Shown piece by piece: positions 35,484-47,721 of a stretch of 64,000 bases of DNA. The first letter of the stretch is position 1, and each line of letters starts with the position of its first letter. The position numbers were made by a program, and so were the translations under genes. The notes under the pieces are model-generated. The model was not told the origin of the DNA, made no database searches, and was given only the letters and a program-made list of their open reading frames with translations. The stretch comes from Chlorokybus atmophyticus (lineage: Eukaryota > Streptophyta > Chlorokybophyceae > Chlorokybales > Chlorokybaceae): the NCBI GenBank assembly GCA_009103225.1, contig RHPI01002368.1, positions 507,542 through 571,541 on the forward strand, written 5' to 3'.

Positions 35484-36400
35484 AGTAAGTGAGTGGTATC
35501 GTTATAGGCTCGAGCTGCTGATGTCACCCTTGTCTATTGGAGAGAACGAGGTGGGCCTGCTCATACAGCTAGTCCACAGGTGAAAGTGTATGCAGGGTAG
35601 ATTGCTTGTGCTATACCGTCTGTCTTGATGCTGCTACCAATCACCACACTAGTGCTTGTGTGCGCACTATGTGATGACAGTGATAACGAATGCACGGAGA
35701 TGTATCCCAAGGTACAGACTGCACTATCCGACGCAGAGTTTGACGCACTCACTTGAGCAAAGAGGATGACACCGTGAGTAAACAAGCCACTACGATAGGT
35801 AGTGCTGCATACATAGTTCTTTGCATGAGTGGATGATGTATTACTCTGTTAAGCGAGGTGAATGAACAAGCAACTCAGAGATAATATGTTCTCACTGATG
35901 CAGCAAACACACCACCGCCAAGCTCATAGTAATAATAAGCACAGTGCACAAGAGCATACATAATGACTCACGTGGTAAGGCAATCGTTAGCAATCGGGAC
36001 AGTGTGCTTCAAGTTTAAGTCGCTTCACAAGCTCTTAACGTCAGAGTCTCTTCTCTTAGTATTGACTCGCAGTAGTCATCAGCGAGTCTAGTGACATGAC
36101 TTCCTACTTATACATGTCAAACCGTGACTGTGCAGTGCCACGCGGGCACAAAGCCAACGGTCACATCGAGACGCCGTATGTTACTATGGAAATGTCCTAA
36201 GACTCGATATAGCACATGAGCTGATAATAGATTCCTAACTGATCAGCTACCCGCTGTTCCTACAAAGTGGTCTATTGAGTAGCTCTAGCTACATGGAGTA
36301 CGAAGTAGCTAGCAGTAGATTGGGGCGCGCGCGGTCTCCACGCTGGTAGCCCGGGCTTGGGGCTGAATGTAGGCATGCTTAAGGAGGACTGGCATGCGAG
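35484..36400. other. Gene-free stretch between two gypsy elements
   Basis: Begins with the primer-site-like agtggtatcgtta (35491) but no gag or pol follows on the plus strand. Nothing coding is recognised up to the 3' end of element 2. No left-hand LTR of element 2 is present here. Confidence 0.4.
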
Positions 36401-36479
36401 GGTAGTTGGCATGACAGTAGCAACTTGCGTACCCCACTTGTTTAAAATCGAGTGTTTTTACTCGATCACTTGGTCCCCA

Positions 36480-37230
36480 GCTTGGAGATCATTATCAAGT
36501 CGATATTGCCAGTCGGCATACGTTTTTCCTGTCTTGTGCTGCTCTTTGGCAGTCTTTTGCACTTGCCAATGTGGCATGCATGTTCTCTGTAAACTCTGTA
36601 GCCGTCGGCACTTTGCTGAACGACTTTACTTGTAAAAACATAGGTGTCAACACATGACGGCCGTAGTTCAAGTACAACGGAGTGCTACGTAGCGACTCAT
36701 GCCAAAATTGTTCATTGAAACACAGCCAGCGGCAAGTACACATCCTAGTCATCCAACCTGGGTGACGTGTAGTGGCGCAGCACATCTTCTGGTACTTGAT
36801 TGGCGCGCTCAATTCGGCCATCACTCTGCTGGTGCGGTTGGCACGATCGACTTGCCCTCACGATACCATAACCCTTTCTGACAAGTGATCTTTTTAGAAA
36901 GGGTTATATGCCTGCTTGAGCATCCCAACAAACCATGTGTCAAGTGCATAAGCATTAGGCAAACGCCCGGCAATATCTTTCACATCAGTTGCCATAGGGT
37001 CCTCCCCACTTGGCGTGTAACTTGCCACTGGTGCTCCACTAGCATGCTTATAAGCGTTTTTGGCAAACCGCTGATCTCAGGCTCACGGTTTGCCATAAGT
37101 GTCTCATTGACAGCGCTTTCAAGCTCAGTTGGCAACTCGCAAGTACTGGCACTAGGCTCACTTGACTGTGCCCACCCTTGGCTTCGTGCACGTGTTGTCA
37201 TTGCCAACAGCAATGGTGAACGGCTCAAAG
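36480..37230 (-). pseudogene. Gypsy element 2 integrase remnant
   Basis: The C-terminal side of the core is readable: SDGRIERANQVPEDVLRHY, WHESLRSTPLYLNYGRH and ATEFTENMHATLASAKDC, with an in-frame TAG where a Trp is usual. Just upstream a GLWYREGKSIVPTAPA block, which belongs before the HHCC finger, joins almost directly to SDGRIER at about 36,835. Zinc finger and first two catalytic acids are therefore gone. Confidence 0.7.
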
Positions 37231-37289
37231 AGTCTGCACGGCCACTCGCCCTGGTCTGTAGACCCAGGTATTGTTGAATCGCGACAAGT

Positions 37290-37614
37290 ACTCAGCCCAC
37301 CTCGCTTGTCTTCTCGACAAGGTTGGTTGGGTCTAAAAGAAGGCAAGGGGGTTGTAGTCGGCGATCACACTGAACCCGCTTTCCACCCCCTCTAAATAGC
37401 AATGCCACACTTGTAGCGCGTGAACCACCCCCATACAACAACTCTTGCTCAGTTGTTGTATGGTTTCTCTCAGCTGTAGAAAACTTCTTGCTGACATAAG
37501 CAAGGGGGTGCCCACTCTGGAGCAACACAGCACCAGTGCCTTTAATATGTCATCGCAAATTACCTCAAATGGCTTGGTAAAATCCGGCAACTGCCATACC
37601 CTATTTGCTTGCAA
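37290..37614 (-). pseudogene. Gypsy element 2 RNase H
   Basis: DFTKPFEVICDD at the start, then GHPLAYVSKKFSTAERNH and TTTEQELLYG in a second frame. These are the conserved first Asp region, the hydrophobic middle and the Glu of gypsy RNase H. The two halves are in different frames. Confidence 0.75.
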
Positions 37615-38300
37615 TATGGCCTAGGCACTCAAGTTTCATCTTGCCAAATTCGCACTTGAGCATGTAAGCATGTAAATAATGCGAACGCAACGTTTCCAAC
37701 ACCTCGCGCACATGCGCGCAGTGCATGTTAATGTCCTTGCTGAACACGAGTATATCATCAAAATATACAAGCATTGCCTTGCCAACCAGCTTGTGAAAGA
37801 CACAGTTCATTATAGCTTGAAAGGTGGCTGGCGCATTTGTCTGCCCCAAAGGCAGCACTTTGGACTGAATGTGGCCAAGCGGCGTACGAAACAATGTCTT
37901 TGGCACATCTTCTGAGGTGATACGTATCTGATGGTACCCACTGAGCAGGTCCAAAGAGCTGAACACCGAGGCTTCGCTCAATTGTTCAAGCAAATTATCT
38001 ATCCTTAGCAGCGGATACCTATTCTTAATGGTCGTCTTATCTGAGGCCTAGTAGTCTACGCGCATGCGTAGCCGGCCATCCTTACTTTGGCACTCAAAGG
38101 ATGGGTGCCCAAAAGGGAGAGCTACTTGGCTCAATCGATCTCTTTGCAAGCAAGGTCTTCATCTGCCCACCCATGTCCGCATACTTAGCTGGACTCAATC
38201 TATACACATGTATGAACGGAGGTTGCGCATCCGATTCAAGAGGGATTGTATGCCATGTGTCCCTCTTCAATGGTAATTTAGGCAATTCAGCTTGAAACAC
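37601..38300 (-). pseudogene. Gypsy element 2 reverse transcriptase
   Basis: Blocks SSLDLLSGYHQIRI, VLPLGQTNAPATFQAIMN, catalytic LVYFDDILVFSKD and CEFGKMKLECLGH are in one frame (37,993-37,601). The N-terminal LAKRSIEPSSSPFWAPIL block (38,300-38,094) is separated by a frame change and a TAG near 38,050. The usual Gly-Leu-Thr-Asn is Gly-Gln-Thr-Asn. Confidence 0.85.
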
Positions 38301-38689
38301 ATCAGCATACGCCGAGAGCAGACCTTATAAAGCTACGTCTTGCGGTTTGCCATGGGTGTCATCAGTTGCAGTGGTAGGGATGTCTGTGGCAAATGGCCGG
38401 ACTAGCACCAGAAGGGGTTTTGCTCCATGGCGAACTGCCCTCTTCACCTGTAAAGCACTCAACAAACAATTTGAGACATCCGTTTCATATTTGTCATCAC
38501 CTGCAGTGGGTACACCTTCGTGCCCATCTGCGCGCAAGGTCACACGACCTCGCCCTTTTCGTACACAGCAAAGTTTGGTGTCTGCGTCCGTGCGCAAGCC
38601 ATATGCTTGCTTCAGATGGTTGCCAACACTAACATCCACGCCTGGCACCTCAACTAGGATGACCAGAACCTTGAGCTAAGCATAGTAAC

Positions 38690-38870
38690 TCTGCACATGC
38701 ACGGACAAGCGCACGACTCCTTGCACGGGGATTTCAAGCTTGTTCAAGGCGACAACCGTGTTATCGCACTTGGTGACACAAATGTCTAAGCGCCGCACAA
38801 GAGACTCACTCATAAAGTTCTCTGGCGTGCCCGTGTCTATCATCAAGACGCACAGTACATGTGCTACTCA
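38690..38870 (-). pseudogene. Gypsy element 2 aspartic protease
   Basis: VLMIDTGTPENFMSE (active-site DTG at 38,826-38,843) then LVRRLDICVTKCDN and LEIPVQGVVRL, a retropepsin-type fold. The active site is intact but a TAG follows about 50 codons later, before LKVLVILVEVPGVDVSVG. Confidence 0.65.
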
Positions 38871-38949
38871 TGCCTTGAACAGCCATGTCAAGTCCAAAGA
38901 TCTTACTTAATGGATGGCAGGAGGGTTATAAATCACACGAGCAACCACC

Positions 38950-39800
38950 TTACCGCTTGACTTCACCAAAGAGCTGCATGCCCTTAACGATGCGAGTTCA
39001 TAACCCGCTGCTGATGCTTAGGTACTATGATGCATGCACTCGTTTTGTGCTTGCTCTTGCTCTTGCAATCAACATAGTGCTTGAGCATGTTGAGCATCTC
39101 GCCAACAGGTGCCTCGATTGCATATAGCAAAACACATTTGCCCACACAATCGTGCTGCAAGATTTGAATGTCCACATGTATACCCAACACATTCTCCATC
39201 ATAGAAACATTGCATGATTGGGGAAGGCGTGACAACAAGTCACTATAAGCACCCTGCTTATTAATGTCCATCGAGCAACGAGCCATTAGCAACCCCTGTT
39301 GCATGCATGGCTTCTTGCTCTCTTCATGCCCTTCGTACATGAGAACATGGCCCCGAGCACCATCCCCTTGAGCTTCACTGAGCTGAGCTTCGCGTCTACG
39401 CTTTCGGTCTCAAGTTGCATTAACCAATGCACCAACATGTCCCTCCCATGGAATCGGGCGGTCAACTCTGTCACTTGACACTTGCCGAGCTAAGTTGGCC
39501 TCATGTTGTCGCTGCAACCCTGTCAATTGCTCACACCATGTGGCAACCAAAGTGGACAGCTGTTGAGTAGTCTTGGCAACGTCATCGTTCCAAGTTACTT
39601 CCTCACATGTTGCATGCTCTTGCTCAGCCGTTCCCACAATGGGTTGATCCAACACCACACGGTGTGGTCACCGTAATAGATGCGCTCTCACGCACAAGCG
39701 CGCGTATGCGCAGCAACAAACAATGTGTTTGCAAGGCTATGCACGTGCAGCAAATGCACACCATCAACGCATAAATCAGCGTGCAAACGGCCCACACCCA
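38950..39800 (-). pseudogene. Gypsy element 2 Gag-like region
   Basis: Frames at 39,658-39,410 (TWNDDVAKTTQQLSTLVATW, a helical stretch) and 39,340-38,984 (LSRLPQSCNVSMMENVLGI). Called Gag by position upstream of the protease only. A weak C-x3-C-type motif is not enough for a zinc knuckle. Confidence 0.35.
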
Positions 39801-39979
39801 GCATGCAAGTGTGCATGCAGCTGCAACAATCAACTAGCACGCACAATCAGCATGAAAACACTGCCATGCATGCAAAGAATGCAACGCACACACCGTTCAG
39901 CAAGTGCACAAGCTGATGGGCAAGCATGCAAGGCTTGAAAACAAGCTCACAGTCAAATGTAACGATACCACTATTCACT

Positions 39980-40770
39980 TGCTGGTCGGGGCTTGGCAAA
40001 CTTATGCACAAGCACAAACGACTTATAGGGAAAGTCCAGCCAGCATCATGGTGCGGGGAACTGTTGCAGCAGCGCACCAAGGGAGGGAAGAGGATGACCA
40101 TCAACCTCTCCACACGGTTTCAGCCCCAGACACACCCACGCCCAACACACCCAAACTCACACCCCACCCCACACCCCACAAGGGATGAGGTGGAGAGCCC
40201 CTTAAACAGCTACTAGCCAGGCACCCCATACACAGATGGCCCTCAAGTGGTGAGCACACTTTAATCCCTACTAAAGGTGGCTACCAAGCCTTTATACCAC
40301 TTGCTGCTCTCCCAACCTGGCACATAGAATGTCCAAGGCCCTCAAAGCCTTGTCACTGCGTGCTGATTTATCAGCACAAGCTAACCTTGTCAAAGACAGG
40401 ACGTCAACCTCGGGAACATCAAACTCGCTCGCTTTTTCATATGAGTAACAACCCTACCTTGATATTACAAACTTATGCTCACCTAGTATAGCAGTACTTG
40501 CGGATTGCCCACAGGCATCATTTAGCCTTGTGACTGCCACATATGTGGCATCGCACTATTACAGTACAAACCCTGTGGTTTGCCAATTTGGCTCATGTTC
40601 TTGAAGCTGTCACCAAGCTGTCACCAAAACTTCCAAGAAGACATGGACTAACCGCATGAACACAGTTGCCAAGTACTACACAACTTGACAACTGGAATCT
40701 TCATTTGGTTCTTCTCACTTACATAAATAAGGAACAGAAAATGACTTTGAGCAGCCTTATAGGCGTGACA
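39980..40770 (-). mobile_element. 5' LTR of gypsy element 2
   Basis: 791 bp on the minus strand, TGTCACGCC at 40,770 and ccagca at 39,980, followed inside the element by agtggtatcgtta (primer-site-like). It is partly repeated at 10495-10925 (same strand) and 34502-35483 (opposite strand). No second LTR exists at the 3' side of the element. Confidence 0.7.
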
Positions 40771-40779
40771 CAGGGGAAT

Positions 40780-42200
40780 GCCTAGTGTCTTCTCCATGTT
40801 CAGCTATGAGTCTGAGGCTTTGCAGAATGTGGTGGTGGATTCTTGAAGATCAGCATAGGAGGGGGCGGTCAGACCAATATATGCCTCAGCATCATCAACA
40901 TAACCGTATAGCGAAGCTCTTGATTCTGCTCCGGGCCACCTGGAGGGTTTGGGAGACGCAGGCCGCAAATAGAAGGAGAAGAACGACTGATTGCACCTAA
41001 ACATTCCATATTGAGGGTGAAGAGTGACAGTGCCTAGCGGATACCCTTGGTTGACGCGTTGAAGGGCAAAAGATCTTGACAAGAAGCTGTTGATGCTGAC
41101 TCTGCTCCTGCCTCCTCCAAGGTATGAATCCACGAACATAGACGAGCCGAAAACCTTAACCGAAGCAGCACTTTTTGCAAGAATCCCCAATGCAACCTAT
41201 TGAAAGCTTTTACAACATCCAGGACAAGGAAAGCTGCTTGCTGTTCTGAGGTAGTGGCGTAGGTCATAGTGTCCATAGCAATGCGAAAATAATCCAGGAT
41301 GTACCTGTGCGGTACAAAGCCAACCTGTGCCGGGTGGACACATTAACGGAGAAGAGGGCTATGCGGCTGGCGATGGCTTTGGCAAGAATTTTGCAGGAGC
41401 GGGAATAGGGTAATTAGCCTCCAATTCTTAAGAAAGCCCCTGTCACTCTTCTTGTAGAACAGGACAATCACACCTTCTTCCTGAGACATCCCCAATTTTT
41501 CAGAGTTCAAGACGTGCTCAGTAAGTGAGATAGGAGTCCGCGAGCATGGCCCAAAAGTGAAGCCAAAAGAGGAATGTGAGACCGTCTTTATCATCAGGAG
41601 CCTTGTCCGGGGACATAGCAGCAAGTGCCTCCTGCAGCTTTTTGCTGAAGAGGAAGTTTCAAGTCGGCTGCTTGCTGTGAACTGACGCGAGGGGAGAGTG
41701 CAGCTAGGCATCTAGCTGTTTCTGCCACCTTGTCTGCAGAGGATTTGAGTGTGGATGTTTAAAGATGGTTGTAGTCAGCCTCAAACATGCTCTTGGGGTC
41801 CGTGATGGGGGTCGCAAACTTGAAGTGGTGGATTCATTCCAAGATCACGTGCATATGATTTGAATAGCGTAGCAGACGTCCCCGTAAAAATACGTAAGTT
41901 GTCATGTGTTCCCCTTCAAGCCTCCATTTGCTAGCCATGCGAATGGATGCTTGCTCCATGGTGTGACAATGTACCTCCTTGACAGACACAAGGTGTTGGT
42001 GAGATGGTGGGTCGAGTTTAAAGGTGATGAGGCTAAGGCAAGCTCTGTGTGTGCAAGGTCTGCTTGAAGCTGTTGAAGCTTTGTAGTCCGCTGGCTGCTA
42101 CATCTGTGGGTGTGTTGTCTGAAGATAGTTGCTGCCCTCTCCAGGAATTCCTTAGACCGATAATGTAGGCGTGGGGGAGGAGGGAGTCATTGCGGAGTAG
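40780..42200 (-). pseudogene. LINE (non-LTR) reverse-transcriptase fragment
   Basis: The minus strand gives blocks of a LINE RT in order: VIVLFYKKSDRGFLKNWRLI (about 41,470), FLVLDVVKAFNRLHWGFL with WIHTL (about 41,230), VNQGYPLGTVTLHP (about 41,050) and GYVDDAEAYIG (about 40,900, catalytic YVDD). Upstream, KFATPITDPKSMFEADYNH (about 41,780) fits the pre-RT region. The frame changes several times. No endonuclease or poly(A) tail is seen. It ends only about 10 bp from the LTR of element 2, which suggests one inserted at or into the other. Confidence 0.75.
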
Positions 42201-42322
42201 AGTTCCCACGCTGCACGCCTCAACAATGTTGATTTTCGTGTTTGTGTCTATATGGCCGCGAGGACTCCTCGGACTGAGAACACGCGCGCGGAAAAGGGGA
42301 AGGGGGGGTCGATATAGCACAT

Positions 42323-42410
42323 NNNNNNNNNNNNNNNNNNNNNNNNNNNNNNNNNNNNNNNNNNNNNNNNNNNNNNNNNNNNNNNNNNNNNNNNNNNNNN
42401 NNNNNNNNNN
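42323..42410. other. Assembly gap (88 N)
   Basis: A run of N between two G-rich ends (gggggggtcgat on the left, gggg on the right). Confidence 0.98.
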
Positions 42411-42899
42411 GGGGATGTATTAATGCTAGTACAGCACATACACGCGCATGTGTTAAGTGTATACACGTGTGTACATGTTTTCGTTGGTATTCTGTGTGTA
42501 CGCGCATGCATGTGCATGCATTGCTATGTAAAACCTACATTGTGTCAACGTCACTGTCTCAACCCACCCAGCTGAAAATGACGTTCCACAGCAGCCCACC
42601 GGGTTGATTCAGAGCTGGCAGCCCTGAACCAATGTGCATAACTTACAGCAGGCCTTGAAGGCGGCCGTGCGCAATGTTTAACGGGTTGCAGGGATGGCGC
42701 ATATCCACTGACTAAGGGCATGCAGCTTCATCCTCATCCACTCACAATAAGTTGGGCTGCATGTGTGACTGTGTGCACAATCCTGTTTCAACTGCACTTG
42801 CGCACGCACATGCGCACCCACTGGCTGTGGCACACGCATGGGCGTGCATACACTCACCCAGACACGCGCTTACATGTGATTGCACTCGCACTGGCACGC

Positions 42900-45230
42900 G
42901 CGCACGCACATGCGCGCAATTTCAGCTGAGCGCTCATGCTGTGGAGTTCGTACGACAGAACAGTACAAGCTACGGTCTGTTGTTTGCTCACACGAACAGT
43001 GATATGCATTGTTTCGACACATTTCGCATGCTCCGTCTGAGCACGCTCAACAGCGCTGTCGGTGAGTTTGGTGAAGGTTGATCTCAATGGTTGTTCACCC
43101 GGGGTGAACAACCATTCAGACCTGTGTCCGCAAGCAGGTTGTGAGTACTTTTGTAACGATGCATCCACACTGGGGCCACGCGCGTGTGTACAACTGCACC
43201 AACGTCACGCACAACTCCACGTGTACATCATCAGGGATCCCTGCAGATATCGTCCTCACCATGGCTGTCAAGATGTTTCGAGTAGTGTGGAGTTGCTTGT
43301 CACAGCGGGGGAAGCACAACTGAACGGACTCTCTAACACATGTACTTTACAGGTACGGAATTGATCACCACACGGGTGCGGGTGTGACAGATACACACTG
43401 GCATGCGCGTATGCACGTAACGCACACACATGCACACGCGTGTGCCTGTTTGTGTAGAATTGTACGCACGCACGCAAGCACTTGAAGTGAAGGGGGAGAC
43501 ATGTGACATGCTACCTCACTTCACGGTATTCTGTCATACTCGACTTCGCCAAATACGCCTCCACAGGCACACATACTGACTGCTATATGTATATGTGTAT
43601 CTGTGAATGTGTGTCTCCAAGCTAGGGCAGATCTTGTAAGCTTGCATGAGCAGGGCGTGCGTGTGTCGTGAAAAATGCAACTTCGAGAAATATGCGGCTA
43701 TGCAGAAAGATGTCTTCATAAATCTGCGCGATAACGCGCTCAATGTTCCGGGCCACTTTGGTTCCCGCTTCCAAGACTGCAATGAGATCAAGTGAGTGCA
43801 GGTAGTGCAATGGAGTTTGTGTGTATGTGTACATATACACGTACATGTATGTGAGTGCATGTGCGTGCATGCGAGCGTGCATTTGTTTACATGGATGTGT
43901 GTATATGTGTGCATGTGGAGGCCTGCGCGTTCGTGCGGTGAGTATTGATGCTGGTGACAACGACAAGTTGAATGCAGTACTCAGCATCCGTGATGAATTG
44001 CCAAGCTCCCAGGCCTTCTACTGCAACTTTACATGCGTGTTCAACTGCGGCTGGCTTGCTCCCGTCACTGATGCACAGCACAAGTACACGGCACAACCAC
44101 AGTAACACTCTCCACCACGATATCACACACACGGACGCGCGCATGTTCGTGCGCCACACATTCACTTGCACACTGATGACAATATGTGCGTGTGCGTCTG
44201 CGTCTGCGCCTGCCGTCCTGCGTGTGCGTGTGTATATATCACACAGTGTCTTACAACACTCAGCATTCTCGGAGTGAATGCGTGTGTCCCCTTGTTGGCT
44301 CTCGTCTACAACTGCACTCTTGCCTGTGGTGACCTTCACCACTTCTGGGACATGTTCGTTTACTCACCTCTTAAACTCACACTACTCCCCGTTGCGTGGG
44401 TTCGCGCGCATGTTGAACAAGATCGAGCACGCCGTTGTGAGGGTGAAAGTGAAGGACAGAGCCAAACGTCACGCATTCTTCGTCACACCGGAGAGTGGAG
44501 AGGTAGATAACACACATGGAGTAGTAGCCCGTCGATCTTGCTATGTCGGTTGGTTGCCAGGAGGGGCAATAGCCACAAGTGAGTCAACCTCTCACCTGCA
44601 TGCTACGCAGGTGAAAGCGACGCAGAGTGGTGTATGGTGGGGAGTTGTATGCTCGCGAGGGACACGAGCAGCGATGCTTGCATGGTGTATGTATGTATCT
44701 GTGACTTGCTGCATTCCGCGTGCGCGCATACCCGTGCGCGCGTGCGTATGTGTATTGACATCAGTCAAGGTTGTGTGTGTGCGTGTGCGCGTGTGTGTGC
44801 ACGTGTGTGCCGACCACATGTACCCCCACAGCAGTAAATTGATGGGGTCTTGCATGCGCCTTCCTCGGCATCATCCTCGCCCTCCGTCATCCTTCTTATC
44901 CTCTTGAGCTTCCCGTACAAGCCCATCAAGGAGGACTAGCACGCATTTCTACCTTTTAAATGGGTTCAGGGCACGATCTACGCCCCGTCGCCATGTTGGC
45001 ATGTGCATGTCCCGTCCCTGTGTGGCATGCTGGGCAGTCCAGTCCTCCTCTACGCGCACGGCGTTAAGCAGAGAAGAAACGACGATGGCCTGAAGGGTGT
45101 GGCAGCTTAAAAGGACGAGGAGATGGATGTGCAGGGCACGGCCTAGCGGCGCTTGGTGGGGTAAAGAGCCGCACTCCGGGGGAGTGTTTTATGCAGGGAG
45201 GCCCCCCGACCTCAATGGTAAGCCCCTCGT
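42900..45230 (+). pseudogene. Membrane/secreted protein gene family, copy A
   Basis: Plus-strand exons with GT-AG borders: 42,927-43,058 (YGLLFAHTNSDMHC; donor gtgagt), about 43,138-43,330 (GCEYFC, then LGPRACVQLHQR), 43,650-43,793 (CREKCNFEKYAAMQKDVF; donor gtgagt), about 43,941-44,105 (AFYCNFTCVFNCGWL), 44,260-44,515 (STTALLPVVTF and ARMLNKIEHAVVRVKVKD). A degraded last part (44,835-45,223) matches copy B: LGI.LAL, GTIYAP, LLYAHG. Several Cys and Asn-X-Ser/Thr sites plus hydrophobic segments suggest a glycosylated membrane protein. Frame breaks in the last part make this probably a pseudogene. I recognise no family. The introns are filled with (gt)n/(gc)n repeats. Confidence 0.45.
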
Positions 45231-46556
45231 CGTGTGTAGGCGTGCATGCATGTGTAGGCCCTACACGGTGTCCTAGCTGTAGACTCCATAGTGGCATGGT
45301 CCCGCCGTGTCTGCTCATATTGGCTTTATTGCATATAGGCACGCACACGCACACTATAGCAACCAACTCGGCCATGGTAGCAAAGTTGCTACCATGAGGC
45401 GAGGCGTCACGGTTGTATGAACTATCATTACGCGCGGCGTGACACACCTGCGCACATATATGGGTCAACAACACGGAGGGTTCATAAGAAAATAGTAACT
45501 GAAACTCAGGTGTTGCAACCTGCTGAGCATGTGATGACTCTTGCAATTGTGCAACCACTATCAACATTGGTAAATGTTTAAGTGACAGAATGAAAGGTGT
45601 GTGTTTGCGTTCATTTAAACTGGTTGGCTTCGCGCACCGAGTACTGCACGTGACTCATGTGGGAGCCTGTTGCGATTGAGAAACAACGCCAGGAAACGTG
45701 CGTCCAAGAGGCGTGCAAACTTGAATGATGTAGCGGTTGCGGCTGGCACTGGCATGGACGGTGCAATCAATCAGCCACAAAACGTACAATATTTATCCGT
45801 ATAATGCCTCAGTTTCAATATGTTGCCCCCCAAGAATAATTGATGAGTAGCTATATTCATGACGAAAAGGCTTCAGTAGCGGGGGAATTGTATCATATAA
45901 TGATTACCCTTATCGACCATATCTAAGAACATTTAATATTGCGCCTTGCCCGTAATTTAAATGCAACTTATGATAATCCACATGAAATGTAACATAAGTG
46001 TAAGTTATCGTAATTTATATGAACGCTCACACTAGTGGGGCACTGTATGCGAAAGGGGGCACAGCACTGCCTAATAATGTGCCCCTCTAATAAATACGGG
46101 GGCGAAACTTTATGATAGAAGGTTTGGGAGGGGAATGAATGTGTAAATTCGGTAGCACCCCTAGACCACTGCGTAGGTTCAACGTATCACCAGGCGTCTA
46201 TCTACCGTAGTGGCCCTTGTATTACTTATTGTTGCAATAATATGTCGGCAAGCTGACGATTACGCCGCGTCCCAGCAGCAGCAGTCCAGGTGATTGCTAT
46301 GCTTCATGAGTCATACGCGGCCGCGCCCTGCAGCAGCACTAACCTCAATTACTAGCCTGACTGTGGCTGGTGCCGCAAGCAAGCAAACCGCCCAGGCGTT
46401 CTGGCAACAAAACAATTAGCTTGCTGCAACAACAAGCGCAGCGGTCTCGTGGAGGGAGGCGACGGAGACGGCGGTGTTGGTGTCGGTGTTAGTGGCGTGG
46501 TGCGCCTTGGTGTGAGGGGCGGCCGTGCCTTTTGCGAAACGCTGTTGTGGTTGATG
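45231..46556. other. Duplicated intergenic region upstream of RING-CH copy I
   Basis: No gene. The part 45,530-46,100 is repeated at 63,060-63,960 (gcaaccactatcaacattg, gtccaagaggcgtgca, ccacaaaacgtac and others) and partly at 58,420-58,660. The part 46,150-46,550 is repeated at 58,990-59,500. It probably contains the promoter of the RING-CH gene. Confidence 0.6.
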
Positions 46557-47721
46557 ATGCTGAACACCATGTCCAAACTGGATGATGGCTTTGAGGGAGA
46601 GCCAGTCTGCCGCATATGCCAGGTAGGATGCTGCATGCAGGACACGCAAGAGGCTGACAGACGGCTGCAGCATGGCGGACATGTCGTACTACAACAGCTG
46701 TACTAGTACTGTGTGCTGACTCACAGAGTTGTGTGTGCAGTTGGGCAAGTCTGTTTGGGAGCTGGTGTCCCTCGGTTGCGTATGTAACGGAGATTTGGGG
46801 TTGGTTCATGCACAGTGTGCACAAGCAAGGTTTGGAGCTGTCAAGAAGTCGAAGCAGTGCGAGCTATGCAACAAAGGAATAAGCAAGGAATTGCTGGTAA
46901 GACAATGACAGTTACAGCGTAATGTATAGGCTATTGACATTGTATCTGTGTGCCCAGCCCACAGATGGGCATCAAGTAGTGATGCAAGTGGATGAAAGAG
47001 GTGTCGTCTGCACGCATGTTGTTGTGAAAGAAGCTACCCTTCCGCAACCAGTCAGGTAGTGAAGATTTACTTCGTGTGTACTCCATGGACACGGCTCGTG
47101 ATCAGTAACAATGGCCTTTTTGCCCTGCAGGGAAGTTCTCATGATCAATATCGATTCAGGGTCCGATCACAGCAGTCTCAGACTACCTCCTTGGCATAGG
47201 ACCGTCCTACATATATCGCAACACGTGACGTGCTGCGATATGGTCCTGGTTGTTATCGCTCTGGCCACCTTCAGTATTTGTTTGTTCGCGGTAAGTACAC
47301 ATTGTTTTGAACAACATGTAAATATATAGACGCACCGCTGATCTTCTCAATGCTTTTGTGTATGTACAGGTGATACCCGTGCCACTGGGACCCCTTCTTC
47401 CACTTGCATTTCTGTTGGGTATTGAGTACGCACTCTTTATGTTGTTGCAATGGCATCACATTTACAATCGCATCTCTCGTCCTTGTTAAGTATACGATGC
47501 CCAGCTGGCTCTTATGCGTTTCGCTGAGACATTCTGTCAATGTGTGTTGGTGTGCAGCTGTCATTGCGATCTATGCAGGGTGGAGGACAGATGCTGCTCT
47601 TGGTGCAACCACAAACAACATGACAACCACTTCATGGCTGGAGCAAAAGGGGAGCAGTGGGGAAGCGCCAGCATCATCATCGAATCCAAACTTGAGCAAT
47701 GTTGATGCATTGCCGGTCTGA
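46557..47721 (+). CDS. RING-CH (MARCH-type) membrane E3 ubiquitin ligase, copy I
   Basis: Six exons with GT-AG borders give one intact 230-aa protein: 46557-46622, 46741-46896, 46958-47055, 47131-47290, 47370-47418 and 47558-47721 (stop TGA). All phases agree. Residues 18-65 match the RING-CH pattern exactly: C18-x2-C21-x13-C35-x-C37-x7-H45-x2-C48-x13-C62-x2-C65, which binds two zinc ions and recruits an E2. Two hydrophobic segments follow (about 144-162, MVLVVIALATFSICLFA; about 164-185), then a Ser/Thr-rich tail. The N-terminal RING-CH with a C-terminal membrane hairpin is the MARCH layout; such proteins ubiquitinate membrane proteins. A second in-frame ATG is at 46569. Substrates are unknown. 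Truncated and frameshifted copies lie at 58.7 and 59.5 kb. Confidence 0.85.

Larger units (their letters stand above)
36480..40770 (-). mobile_element. Ty3/gypsy element 2
   Basis: Minus-strand element: LTR (40,770-39,980), primer-site-like tggtatcgtta (39,970-39,960), Gag-like region, protease, reverse transcriptase, RNase H and integrase fragments down to 36.5 kb. The domain order is Ty3/gypsy. The 3' LTR is missing and the integrase has an internal deletion, so the copy is inactive. It has no methyltransferase-like domain between protease and RT, unlike element 1. Confidence 0.8.

Noticed and set aside
43534-43987. Minus-strand frames with HTHTH and IYIY tracts opposite copy A
   Set aside because: They are translations of intron microsatellites; the plus strand has better exon-like blocks with splice sites.
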